From the NCBI GenBank assembly GCA_027484055.1, contig JAIXQH010000028.1, forward strand, positions 47,418 to 111,417: DNA of 64,000 nt, given 5' to 3'. Both the position numbers and the translations under genes were made by a program. Source of the DNA: Verrucomicrobiaceae bacterium. Its GTDB lineage: Bacteria; Verrucomicrobiota; Verrucomicrobiia; Verrucomicrobiales; Akkermansiaceae. The notes beneath the pieces are model-generated. The model was not told where the DNA came from, did no database searches, and worked only from the letters and a program-made list of their open reading frames with translations. This document shows positions 52,128 to 60,048 of the stretch, piece by piece (within the stretch, counting starts at the first letter, position 1; every line of letters starts with the position of its first letter).

Positions 52128-52865
52128 TCAGGGAGCCCCCGGCTTGGGGGTGATGCTGGGGGTTGTTGGTGTGTTCGCGCTGCCTTTGGGGCGGCGGGGT
52201 TGGAAGGAGATTTTTGCCAGTTCCTTGGTGCTGTCTAAATCGTCGCTGGAGGCGCAGTAGTGGTAACGGGCGCGGGAGAGGTGGGTTTGCAAGAGTTCGA
52301 GTCCCGTTCTCCGACCGGAGACACTGACTTGACGCTCACCGCCAGTGGCGTCGGGTTCTTCGTCTTCGATGAGGTCGAGCTGGCTGCTGATGAGGGCAAT
52401 GAGCGTGGGACTGTAGCGCCAAGCGGCGTTGGTGATGCTGGTTTCGCCTTGGAGGGCAAGCTCGGCGAGCACGAGCAAGCGCTCGTCGGTGAAGCGACCC
52501 AGTTCCCCTTTTTCCCAGCCATAGATGGTAAAAGTGGCGAGACGATCCGCAGCGCTGATGCCGGTGGGCAGAATGCTATCGCCGATCAACGCGGCAATCC
52601 CGGCATACCCGGCGCGGACGGCGGATTCGATTTTCTCAAACGCCGCTCGAACGCTAGCGGACGCTCCGGCGCGCCCGCCTTCGGCAGCGTGGGCGCTGGA
52701 GTCGCCTGCTTCGAGGGCGGCAATGTCGGTGGTGATAAGGGCAAGCAGTGCTGGGGGCAGCTTAAAAGAATCACTCGGAGGCCGACTGGCATCAACCACG
52801 AGGATGAGTTTCGCTTTGGCGAGGGTGCGACTGACTTCAAGATTTGTAATCATCGGCGCTGGCAA
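52128..52865 (-). CDS. Conserved-looking protein of unknown function
   Basis: A 245-residue soluble protein with no signal peptide. Visible features are LEVSRTLAKAKLILVVDASR at the N-terminus, an Ala-rich helical middle (SAHAAEGGRAGASASVRAAF, AALIGDSILPTGISAADRLA), RFTDERLLVLAELALQGETS, and a Pro/Thr-rich tail (NTPTTPSITPKPGAP). I recognise no family. Its start lies about 95 bases from the tandem array at 52960, which could hold its promoter. Confidence 0.6.
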   Translation of the reverse strand: MPAPMITNLEVSRTLAKAKLILVVDASRPPSDSFKLPPALLALITTDIAALEAGDSSAHAAEGGRAGASASVRAAFEKIESAVRAGYAGIAALIGDSILPTGISAADRLATFTIYGWEKGELGRFTDERLLVLAELALQGETSITNAAWRYSPTLIALISSQLDLIEDEEPDATGGERQVSVSGRRTGLELLQTHLSRARYHYCASSDDLDSTKELAKISFQPRRPKGSANTPTTPSITPKPGAP

Positions 52866-52959
52866 AGCAGCTAGCGTGCTGAGGCGGGGATTTCTGGGCG
52901 ATAATTTCGCGAAAAAACGGCGATTTTAGGTAACTTGCTCAGAAATAGGGTCTTGTGAA

Positions 52960-53340
52960 TCTGAATCATGTGTCGCCGGGACTTGGGTAAGGTATCCATG
53001 CGCTGGCGAAGTGTGTAAACAGCACTTTGATACCTATCTTTGGCCCGGCCACGTGTGTGTTTGGCACTTTCCTAAGGTATCCGCGGGCTGGCGACGCGTG
53101 TTTTCGGGTCAGGATCAGGTACGAAAGTGCCGCCGACGTGTGTCAACAGCACTTCGATACCTAGGCCGGGTCCGGCGACGTGTGCGTTTGGCACTTTCCT
53201 ATGGTATCCGAGTGCTGCCGACGTGTGTTTTCAGGGCGGGATAAGGCATGAAAGTGCTGCCGACGTGTGTGTTTGGGACTTTCCTAAGGTATGCTGGGGC
53301 CGGCGACGTGTGTTCTCGGAGTGATCAGCCGCATCCTGTC
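52960..53340. repeat. Regular 42/43-bp tandem array with a three-unit super-repeat
   Basis: The core ACGTGTGT (with small changes) begins at 53009, 53051, 53094, 53136, 53178, 53221, 53263 and 53306; spacing 42, 43, 42, 42, 43, 42, 43. A weaker ninth core lies at 52968. Each core is preceded by GCTGGCG- or GCCGGCG-like bases. The sequence between cores follows an order of three types that recurs every ~127 bp: AACAGCACTT-GATACCT, GTTTGGCACTTTCCTAAGG and TTTTCGGGTCAGGATCAGG. It is not a CRISPR: the cores are short and degenerate and the intervals are repeated rather than unique. Confidence 0.85.
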
Positions 53341-53725
53341 ATGCCCAAGTCGGCACGCTGAGGTGGAACTCTGGGATCCGGGTGTAGACCCATTCGCCAT
53401 CAGCGGTCTCACCAAAGAAGGCTCCAGTGACCACGGCGGCTTGCGAGACAACGTGGTAGCTGTTGTAAGAAAAATGGCCGCCTGGCTCGATTCTCGGGGT
53501 CTGGCCGACGATGCCATCACCTTCTACGACCGTCGTCTCACCGGTCTCTTCCTGCACCACCCATTTCCGGCCACGGATGGTGATGGGCACGGCGGAGTGG
53601 TTGTGAATGGAGATGAAATAGACGAAGGGATGAGGTTTCTCGTGAGGGGCGTCGAGGCTCGGCATGTAGATCACATCGTCCACCTTCACCCGCAGGTCTT
53701 CAAATTCGCGCATCACACCTGCCAT
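53339..53725 (-). CDS. apaG: ApaG family protein
   Basis: A 128-residue protein starting at ATG 53725 (MAGVMREFEDLRVKVDDVIY); the longer frame to 54229 overlaps another gene and lacks family features upstream. ApaG pattern: FVYFISIHNHSAVPITIRGR, KWVVQEETGETTVVEGDGIV, GQTPRIEPGGHFSYNSYHVV, GAFFGETADGEWVYTRIPEF. It has an immunoglobulin-like fold; the role (linked to Co/Mg efflux or nucleotide binding) is not settled. The stop codon lies at the end of the tandem array, so transcripts would run into it. Confidence 0.93.
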   Translation of the reverse strand: MAGVMREFEDLRVKVDDVIYMPSLDAPHEKPHPFVYFISIHNHSAVPITIRGRKWVVQEETGETTVVEGDGIVGQTPRIEPGGHFSYNSYHVVSQAAVVTGAFFGETADGEWVYTRIPEFHLSVPTWA

Positions 53726-53783
53726 GTCGGTATCGTTCCTTGAGTTTTGGTGGGTTGCCAAGCACGAAAGCTTGAAGGCGTGG

Positions 53784-54890
53784 CTACTGAGGGACGATCT
53801 GTACGCAGCGGAAGCCCATGTGGTTACTGGAAGAGCGGACTTCGCCTTTACCCCGGGTGCCAAGCATGTAGCGGGTGCAGTATTGGTCGGTGCAGAGGAA
53901 TGAGCCGCCGCGGTTGCCGCGTTTGATGGTGCCGGGTTCGTCCGGGTCGTAGGAGGATGATGGGCCTTGGGGGTTTCGGGTGACGTCCGCTGCGGCCGCT
54001 TGGGAGGCGTAGGTGTCTGGGCGGTAGAAATCACTGACCCATTCCCAAACATTTCCCGCCATGTCGTGGAGGCCGTAGGGATTGGCGGGGTATTGGGCGA
54101 CCGGAGCGATGCCGATGAAGCCGTCTTCCCCGCTGTCTTTACCGTCCACAGGGAAGGTGCCTTGGTAGATGTTTGCTTGGAATTTACCGTTGAGGGTGAG
54201 TTCGTCTCCCCAGGTGAAGTGCTTGCCATGCTGGCCGCCGCGCGCGGCGAATTCCCACTCGGCCTCGGTGGGGAGGCGCTTGCCAGCCCATTTGGTGTAG
54301 GCGAGTGCGTCTTCGTAGGCGATGTGGACGACCGGGAGCTGTTCCTTGCCTTTTAAATCGCTACTAGGACCATTCGGATGACGCCAGTCTGCCCCGGCTT
54401 GATAGCGCCACCACTGGGGAAATCCGGCGAGGGGCACCCGCTCGGGAGTGGGGGTGAAGACAATGGAACCCGGGACTAAGACCTCGGGTGGCGCGTCTGG
54501 GAACTCGGCTTGGGTGGGCTTTTGTTCGGCGACGGTGACATAATGCGTGGCATCGACAAATTTGGCGAATTGCGCGTTGGTCACCTCGGTGGCATCCATC
54601 CAGAAGGCATCCACGTAAACGCGGTGGATGGGCAGCGCGTCTTGGGTCGCTCCGGCGAGATTGCACATGCCTTTGCAATCCACGTTGGTGCCCATGGAGA
54701 ACTCCCCGCCGGGAATCCACACCATCCCGGCTGGCGCGGGGCTTGGAGCAGGCCGGGTGTTCGCGATCGTCGGCTTAAAGGCAGCATCCATGACAGGCGG
54801 CGGCTCAGAAGCGGCTTGCACGCTAGCCATCAAGGCGGCGAGCCAGAAGAAGCCGTGGGCCTGGGCGAGGATGAATGGGGGCAATTTCAT
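53784..54890 (-). CDS. Formylglycine-generating enzyme (SUMF1) family, cysteines present
   Basis: A 368-residue secreted protein (signal FFWLAALMASVQAA). FGE-sulfatase fold: MVWIPGGEFSMGTNVDC near 55, DAFWMDATEVTNAQFAKFVD, RLPTEAEWEFAARGGQHGK near 205, YGLHDMAGNVWEWVSDFYRP near 273, then RGGSFLCTDQYCTRYMLGTR near 330. The two cysteines in that last block match the copper-binding active-site pair of true formylglycine-generating enzymes, which most homologues lack. So it may convert Cys to formylglycine in sulfatases exported by the cell. It lies 58 bases upstream of apaG on the same strand. Confidence 0.9.
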   Translation of the reverse strand: MKLPPFILAQAHGFFWLAALMASVQAASEPPPVMDAAFKPTIANTRPAPSPAPAGMVWIPGGEFSMGTNVDCKGMCNLAGATQDALPIHRVYVDAFWMDATEVTNAQFAKFVDATHYVTVAEQKPTQAEFPDAPPEVLVPGSIVFTPTPERVPLAGFPQWWRYQAGADWRHPNGPSSDLKGKEQLPVVHIAYEDALAYTKWAGKRLPTEAEWEFAARGGQHGKHFTWGDELTLNGKFQANIYQGTFPVDGKDSGEDGFIGIAPVAQYPANPYGLHDMAGNVWEWVSDFYRPDTYASQAAAADVTRNPQGPSSSYDPDEPGTIKRGNRGGSFLCTDQYCTRYMLGTRGKGEVRSSSNHMGFRCVQIVPQ

Positions 54891-55013
54891 AAAATGGGAC
54901 GGTGGCGGTGGGTCGGAGCAAGGGATTCCTTCGTGCTTGCGGAAAGGGAAATCCTTTTGGACCTTTTACCTTTGCCATACGGGGTAGATGCCTTAGGAAG
55001 AGCGCCCGGCCGT

Positions 55014-55766
55014 ATGAGATTATTTCGTATATTAACGTTTAAAGAGTTAAAGGGCTATTTCCTGACACCCTTCGGCTGGGTGGTCTTGGCGTTTGTGAGC
55101 ATCATGCAAGGGGTCTCGCTTTCCACGGCGATGAAGGGCTTCCGCGACACCCCGGTGCGGGATAGCTTGGTCTATGTGACCTTCCATACGCCCCTGTTCT
55201 GGTTCTACTTTCTGTTTATTTTCCCGCTGATCACGATGCGCTTATTCGCGGAAGAAGAGCGCTCGGGCACCCTAGAATCCTTGCTGACCGCGCCGGTGCG
55301 GACGTGGCAGGTGGTTTTTTCCAAGTATGTGGCGGCCATGGTGTTCTACGCGATGCTGTGGGTGCCTGCCTTCGTGCAGTTCAAAATGTTCATCTGGGCG
55401 ACGGATCTTCCGCCTGCATGGACAGCGGGTGCGATGGGTGGCGTGTTCACGGTGTTGATGCTGATGGGGGCTGCGTTTACGGCGATTGGTTGCTTGGCTT
55501 CAGCGCTGACATCGAGCCAGATCATCGCGGGGATTTTCACCATTGGAATGCTCGTCATCCAGTATTTCCTCGGCTACGTCACCGTCATCTGGGGGGAGTC
55601 ATTTGCTGGGGCTGGATTTTTTCACTACATTTCCTCGCAGCAGCACCTTCATTACTTCGCGAGCGGACTCTTCGACACCCGCCCAGCGGTCTATTTCCTC
55701 AGTCTGGCCGTGTTCGTCCTCTTTCTAACTTACCAAGTGGTGGACTACCGCCGCTGGCGCCGCTAA
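55014..55766 (+). CDS. ABC-2 type transporter permease (GldF-like)
   Basis: ATG 55014 gives 250 residues (MRLFRILTFKELKGYFLTPF). It is an ABC-2 permease with about six membrane segments, among them WVVLAFVSIMQGVSLS, FWFYFLFIFPLITMRLF, VFTVLMLMGAAFTAIGCLAS and IIAGIFTIGMLVIQYFLGYV. The motif EEERSGTLESLLTAPV is the typical cytosolic loop that contacts the ATPase. It resembles GldF of gliding and export systems. No ATPase gene lies beside it, as the gene upstream is on the opposite strand. The next gene is 7 bases away. Confidence 0.88.
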   Translation: MRLFRILTFKELKGYFLTPFGWVVLAFVSIMQGVSLSTAMKGFRDTPVRDSLVYVTFHTPLFWFYFLFIFPLITMRLFAEEERSGTLESLLTAPVRTWQVVFSKYVAAMVFYAMLWVPAFVQFKMFIWATDLPPAWTAGAMGGVFTVLMLMGAAFTAIGCLASALTSSQIIAGIFTIGMLVIQYFLGYVTVIWGESFAGAGFFHYISSQQHLHYFASGLFDTRPAVYFLSLAVFVLFLTYQVVDYRRWRR

Positions 55767-55773
55767 TTCATCC

Positions 55774-57354
55774 ATGTCTGAACCCTCATCCGAGACCTCT
55801 TCCCAGCCTCAAGGAAAGCCAGCTCGCCCGCTAAACCGCTGGGGACTTGGCACGTTCTCCGTGTTGCAAATCGTCTTCCTCGCGCTGCTACTCATCGCCA
55901 TCAATTACCTCGCAGAAAATCATTTCCTGCGTGCCGATCTCAGCCGGGAAGCCGCTTACACCCTCTCACCCGCCACCACTCGTTACTTGGGTGATAAGGC
56001 AGTTACCGAGCGTGCGAAACCGGTAAAATGGATCATGCTGTTCCGCCGCAGCTCCCCGTTTTACGAGCGCGTCCGAGCACTCGCTGAGGAGTATGCGAGA
56101 CTTTCCAACGGCAAGATCATCCTCGAAGTCGTCGATCCCCTCCGCAGTGCGGATCGCTGCCAGGAAGTCACGGCGGCCTACGGCATTCCACTCACCAAGG
56201 ATCTTCTGATCATGGACGCACGGCTGGATGATGGCCCCGTTTCCACCGAGCAGAAAAGCCCAGCGACCGCCGCCGGTGAGACCACGCCCATCCGCATCCT
56301 CAACCCAAATGTGAAAATCATCGTCGCGGATGACATGGCTGTTTACACCTCCACGAACAACCAGCGGAAAATCACCGGTTTCCAAGGCGAAGACATCCTC
56401 ACCGCACGCTTGGTCGAGTCCTTGGAGGGCCGCACCCGCAAGATGGTTTACCTTGCTGATAAAAGCCGCATGGACGCCGAGGGTGGAAATTCTCCGCTAA
56501 AATCACTACTCAATGTCTTCCAACTCCAAAACGTCGAGCTCCAAGGCATCAACCTCTCCGGCCTTACCGAAATCCCGGCGGATGCTGAAGGCGTCGTGCT
56601 CGTCGCTCCGAAATACGATTTCACCGATGTCGAACTCAGCGCCCTAGAAGCCTACTGGAGCCGCCCGCGAGCCGCTATTTTAATGCTACTCAAGCCCGGT
56701 GACAGCCCCACCAAGCTCCGCAACTTCCTCCGTGGAAATGGCATCACTCCGCGCCGTGACCGCGTCATCGGCCTTGCCGAAAAGCGCATCGACACCACAG
56801 CCCGCGGCATTTTCACCTATGGCATCGACTTCACCAAGGACTTCGCCGGCCAGACCACCGTCTTTGAAGGGGCCACTTCATCGCTCGACGTAAGCGAGGG
56901 AGACGAGGCACTGCTAAACCGCCAGATTCACCCCGTCGGACTCATCGAAGCCGCCGCTGGATTTTGGGGCGAATCGAAATTCGGGGAAAAATCCGTCAGT
57001 TTCGACGAAAAGGAAGACGCCAAGTCACCCCTCTACCTCGCCGCAGGAGTCACCCGTGGGGCTGAGAACGACGACCGCTTCGCCGCCGCCACCTCCCGCA
57101 TGGTCGTCATCGCCAACACCGACTTCCTCGACCCCAGCCGCCAACGTGCCGAAAACATCGACTTCCTCGCCTCATCGGTGAACTGGTTGGTCGATCGCCA
57201 ATCCCTCATCGGCATCGGCCCGCGCTCACTTGGCACCTACAAGCTCCCGCTGCTTGAAGCTCAAGTCTCCTTCATCAACCGCGTGAATCTGTTCTTCATT
57301 CCTGCTTTTCTCTTGCTCATGGGAGCCTTCATCTGGTCCACACGCCGTTCCTGA
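55774..57354 (+). CDS. GldG-family ABC-associated protein
   Basis: A 526-residue protein anchored by an N-terminal helix (FSVLQIVFLALLLIAINYLA) and a C-terminal helix (LFFIPAFLLLMGAFIWSTR). The large outer domain contains the GldG/ABC-type uncharacterised pattern: YTLSPATTRYLGDKAV, ERVRALAEEYARLSNGKI, LVESLEGRTRKMVYLADK, VLVAPKYDFTDVELSALEAY. Such proteins are partners of GldF-type permeases. It sits between the permease and the DUF4340 gene, 7 and 8 bases apart. Confidence 0.88.
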   Translation: MSEPSSETSSQPQGKPARPLNRWGLGTFSVLQIVFLALLLIAINYLAENHFLRADLSREAAYTLSPATTRYLGDKAVTERAKPVKWIMLFRRSSPFYERVRALAEEYARLSNGKIILEVVDPLRSADRCQEVTAAYGIPLTKDLLIMDARLDDGPVSTEQKSPATAAGETTPIRILNPNVKIIVADDMAVYTSTNNQRKITGFQGEDILTARLVESLEGRTRKMVYLADKSRMDAEGGNSPLKSLLNVFQLQNVELQGINLSGLTEIPADAEGVVLVAPKYDFTDVELSALEAYWSRPRAAILMLLKPGDSPTKLRNFLRGNGITPRRDRVIGLAEKRIDTTARGIFTYGIDFTKDFAGQTTVFEGATSSLDVSEGDEALLNRQIHPVGLIEAAAGFWGESKFGEKSVSFDEKEDAKSPLYLAAGVTRGAENDDRFAAATSRMVVIANTDFLDPSRQRAENIDFLASSVNWLVDRQSLIGIGPRSLGTYKLPLLEAQVSFINRVNLFFIPAFLLLMGAFIWSTRRS

Positions 57355-57362
57355 TAGCTGCC

Positions 57363-59258
57363 ATGCGTTCCTTCGGCACCACCCTGATTCTCGCGCTGCT
57401 TGCCACCCTTTTCGGTGGACTTGCCCTGTGGCAATGGCGTGAAGGAAATTTCAACTCCCTGCTCGGTGCGCCCCCCACCCCACTGGGCCAACGGCTCTAC
57501 AGCGAGTTCTCCCCGGCAGATGTCAAACGCATCCAAGTCTCTCAAAACGCGATCAAGGCAAACTTCGAACTCACCGAACATGGCTGGCAAGCCACCGCCC
57601 CCTGGCAAGACCGCATGGACCCACGCGCCGCTATGGGCATCATCCAATTCAGCCTAGGGATGCGCGTCGAAGACCTTGCGCCGCGTGATGACGTGGACAA
57701 GCTGGAAGCCGGGCTCCAGGAGAACGCCATCAGCATCCGTCTCGAAGGCAAGGATGGCCAAGCCCTCGCCAAGTATAAAATCGGCCGCCTTTCCTCGTGG
57801 CTCGCCACCGTCAAGGACATCGACCCGCCAGTCCCCACCGTCTTCGTCCAGACACTCGACCGGAGACGAAAAAGCCATGTTTACACCTGCACCGGCGACA
57901 TCCCCCCCCTGTTTAAGGATGGCTTGAAATACCTCCGCGACCACCGCCCCTTTTACTTCAACCCCATCACCCTTCAGAGCATCCGCATCCGCGCCGAGCA
58001 GGGCGAGCTCACCCTCCACCGCGAGACCCCAGAAAGCCCGTGGCGCATCATCAAGCCCCTCAATCTCGGCACCAGCCCAGCCGCTATGAAGTCCCTACTC
58101 GAAGGACTTTACGAACTCCAAGCCGCCCGCATTTCCAGCCCTAGCAGCACGGCTGTGCCCACCGCCACCAAGGACGGCCTCGGAAAAACGGGCCAGATCT
58201 CCCTCCGCACTTTTGGCAGCGAGACCGAGACCACCCTCGACATTTCCCCCCCAGACACCCCGGAATCTCGCGATGTCCGGGCTACTGTTTCAGACCGTCC
58301 CGGCACTGTTTTTGAAATCCCCCTCAAGCCCGAACCGAACCTCGTCTCCCTCGCCAGCCTCCCCCTCGCCATCAACGACTTGCGCGACACTACCCTGACC
58401 AACCTCAACATCCAGTCACTCCGTCAAATCCGCATCCAGCCCGCCACCGGCGAGGAAATCCTCATCTCCCGCAGCCCGCCTCAGCCCTGGCAGGTCACCG
58501 TCTCCCAGCAGACCCACGAGGCCAACGAAGAACGCCTCTTCACGCTGCTCAAGGCCGTCACCCAGAGCCACGCCATCGGCTTCGCCAGTGATGCCGCCAC
58601 CGACTTCACCCCCTGGGGACTCGACCGGCCCTTCCTCAAGCTCTCCTTCCTCGGCCAAGAAAATCAAAGCCTCCAGCTCTCCTTCGGCCTCGACGGGAAA
58701 GGTGGCACCTTCGTCAACCGCAGCGGCACTCCCACCGTCATGCGCATCGCGAACTCCGTCATCGCCGCCATCCCCGTGCAACCCTACGAATGGCAGATCG
58801 CCCGCCTCTGGTCCATCGACCGGAACAACCTCATGGCCATCGAGCGCAGCTCCCCCAGATCTCCCACTCTCACGCTCGGCTATGATGTCAATCTCGCCGA
58901 CGGCTGGTCTGCCACTCTTCAGGGTAAAGACCTCAGCGCCACCCTCGACCAAGCCCGGGCCAACTACCTGCTCGGCGTGCTCGAAGGCTTGAAAGTCAGC
59001 CGCTGGCTCGCGCCCACCGACGCTGACGCCGCAGCCGCCCTCGCGGTCCCCAGTCTTACGCTGAAAATCATCGAAAAATCCACCAACGACCTCGGCGACC
59101 TCAACGGCTTCATCACCCGCGAGGCCAGCTTCGCCCCCATCACCAGCGGACCCGATCTTGGCAGCTACTACGGTCGCCTCCGCGCCGATATGAAGCCCTT
59201 CCTCATCGACCGCGAGACTTACAAGTTGCTCGACCTTGACCTGATGGAAAAGGACTGA
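57363..59258 (+). CDS. DUF4340 domain protein
   Basis: A 631-residue protein with an N-terminal membrane anchor (TLILALLATLFGGLALWQW) and repeated DUF4340 beta modules outside the membrane: VKRIQVSQNAIKANFELTEH, IRIRAEQGELTLHRETPESP, LRQIRIQPATGEEILISRSP. DUF4340 genes usually follow GldG-type genes in ABC loci of planctomycetes and verrucomicrobia. The function is unknown. It is the last gene before a long repeat-rich gap. Confidence 0.85.
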   Translation: MRSFGTTLILALLATLFGGLALWQWREGNFNSLLGAPPTPLGQRLYSEFSPADVKRIQVSQNAIKANFELTEHGWQATAPWQDRMDPRAAMGIIQFSLGMRVEDLAPRDDVDKLEAGLQENAISIRLEGKDGQALAKYKIGRLSSWLATVKDIDPPVPTVFVQTLDRRRKSHVYTCTGDIPPLFKDGLKYLRDHRPFYFNPITLQSIRIRAEQGELTLHRETPESPWRIIKPLNLGTSPAAMKSLLEGLYELQAARISSPSSTAVPTATKDGLGKTGQISLRTFGSETETTLDISPPDTPESRDVRATVSDRPGTVFEIPLKPEPNLVSLASLPLAINDLRDTTLTNLNIQSLRQIRIQPATGEEILISRSPPQPWQVTVSQQTHEANEERLFTLLKAVTQSHAIGFASDAATDFTPWGLDRPFLKLSFLGQENQSLQLSFGLDGKGGTFVNRSGTPTVMRIANSVIAAIPVQPYEWQIARLWSIDRNNLMAIERSSPRSPTLTLGYDVNLADGWSATLQGKDLSATLDQARANYLLGVLEGLKVSRWLAPTDADAAAALAVPSLTLKIIEKSTNDLGDLNGFITREASFAPITSGPDLGSYYGRLRADMKPFLIDRETYKLLDLDLMEKD

Positions 59259-59450
59259 CGCCGCAGCCAATCGACTAGCTCACCTCACTCTCCCCCCCTT
59301 GGCGGTTCAAATCCTAAGAGCTCACCGCAGAGCCGCCAAGGTCGCAAAGGGACGTGGAGGCAAATCCATCTCTCAAGTGTAGCGTCGCGTCTGTGACCGT
59401 CGCACTTCACCCTCTTCCGCCGGGGGCTTTGATCTCCGAGCATTCAGAAA

Positions 59451-59780
59451 GATGAAGAGAACCACCGATGCACGCGGATGAACACGGATAAGAGCGGCCC
59501 TAAGGAGAAGCGACACTCCTGGCGCTTCGTTCAATGATAAACGATTTCCCGATTCACGACGGCGAAGGCGGTAAAATTGAGAGTTGAATCGAAACGCGGA
59601 GACGGGGAGGTCGCAGAGAGATCCGCGGAAGTGTTTTGATCCCCAATCACCGATCCCCCCAATCCCTTGGCGCTCTTGGCGGTGAGAAATCTCACTCCAC
59701 GGCTCATTGACCTCAATTTTACGAATCAACTAACTGCTTATCCGTGTTCATCCGCGTTCATCCGTGGTTCCTCTTTATCT
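59451..59780. repeat. Inverted-repeat element with ~45-bp ends
   Basis: The left arm 59451-59495 and right arm 59735-59780 match as inverted repeats over about 45 bases with about five mismatches. The shared core, read on the plus strand at the left arm, is CGCGGATGAACACGGATAAG. The 240 bases between them carry a GGAG-headed REP (59502-59529: stem GAAGCGACA / TGGCGCTTC, loop CTCC). There is no transposase inside. Confidence 0.7.
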
Positions 59781-59941
59781 ATTTAATCAGCTCACCTCAC
59801 CCAGTTATGCGGGTTTACCACAAAGAGCACAAAGAAAACGAAGCGAGAAAACGATCACCGTTCCTCAACCTTCCAAAACTTGGCGCTCTTCCCACCTTGG
59901 CGGTTCAAATTCTTGTTATAAAGAATCTTCAACTTCGCGTT

Positions 59942-60004
59942 CCTCAGCGACCTCAGCGACCTCAGCGACCTCAGCGACCTCAGCGACCTCAGCGACCTCA
60001 GCGG
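59942..60004. repeat. Nine-base tandem repeat CCTCAGCGA, seven copies
   Basis: Six exact copies of CCTCAGCGA followed by a seventh ending in GG. It sits between a dispersed TTGGCGGTTCAAAT repeat and the intI stop. It is likely a slippage expansion of the dispersed repeat, which ends in similar bases. Confidence 0.95.
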
Positions 60005-60048
60005 CTTTCCGGTAGATCTTAGTAAATCTGGAATCTCCAATCAACCCT

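Larger units (their letters stand above)
59259..60048. other. Repeat-rich gap before the integron
   Basis: About 790 bases with no convincing gene. It contains two copies of the CTTGGCGGTTCAAAT dispersed repeat (59296-59315 and 59880-59915), a related CTTGGCGCTCTTGGCGGT at about 59668, a large inverted-repeat element (59451-59780), a REP hairpin (59502-59529) and a 9-bp tandem repeat (59942-60004). Short frames across it have no family character. Confidence 0.6.

Noticed and set aside
52960..53340. CRISPR array
   Set aside because: The cores are only about 8-15 bases and degenerate, the intervals are themselves repeated in a three-unit order, and no cas gene is in the window.
53726..54229. 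N-terminal extension of ApaG to 296 residues
   Set aside because: The extension is Pro/Thr-rich and lies in another frame of the FGE-family gene; the 128-residue form matches the ApaG length.
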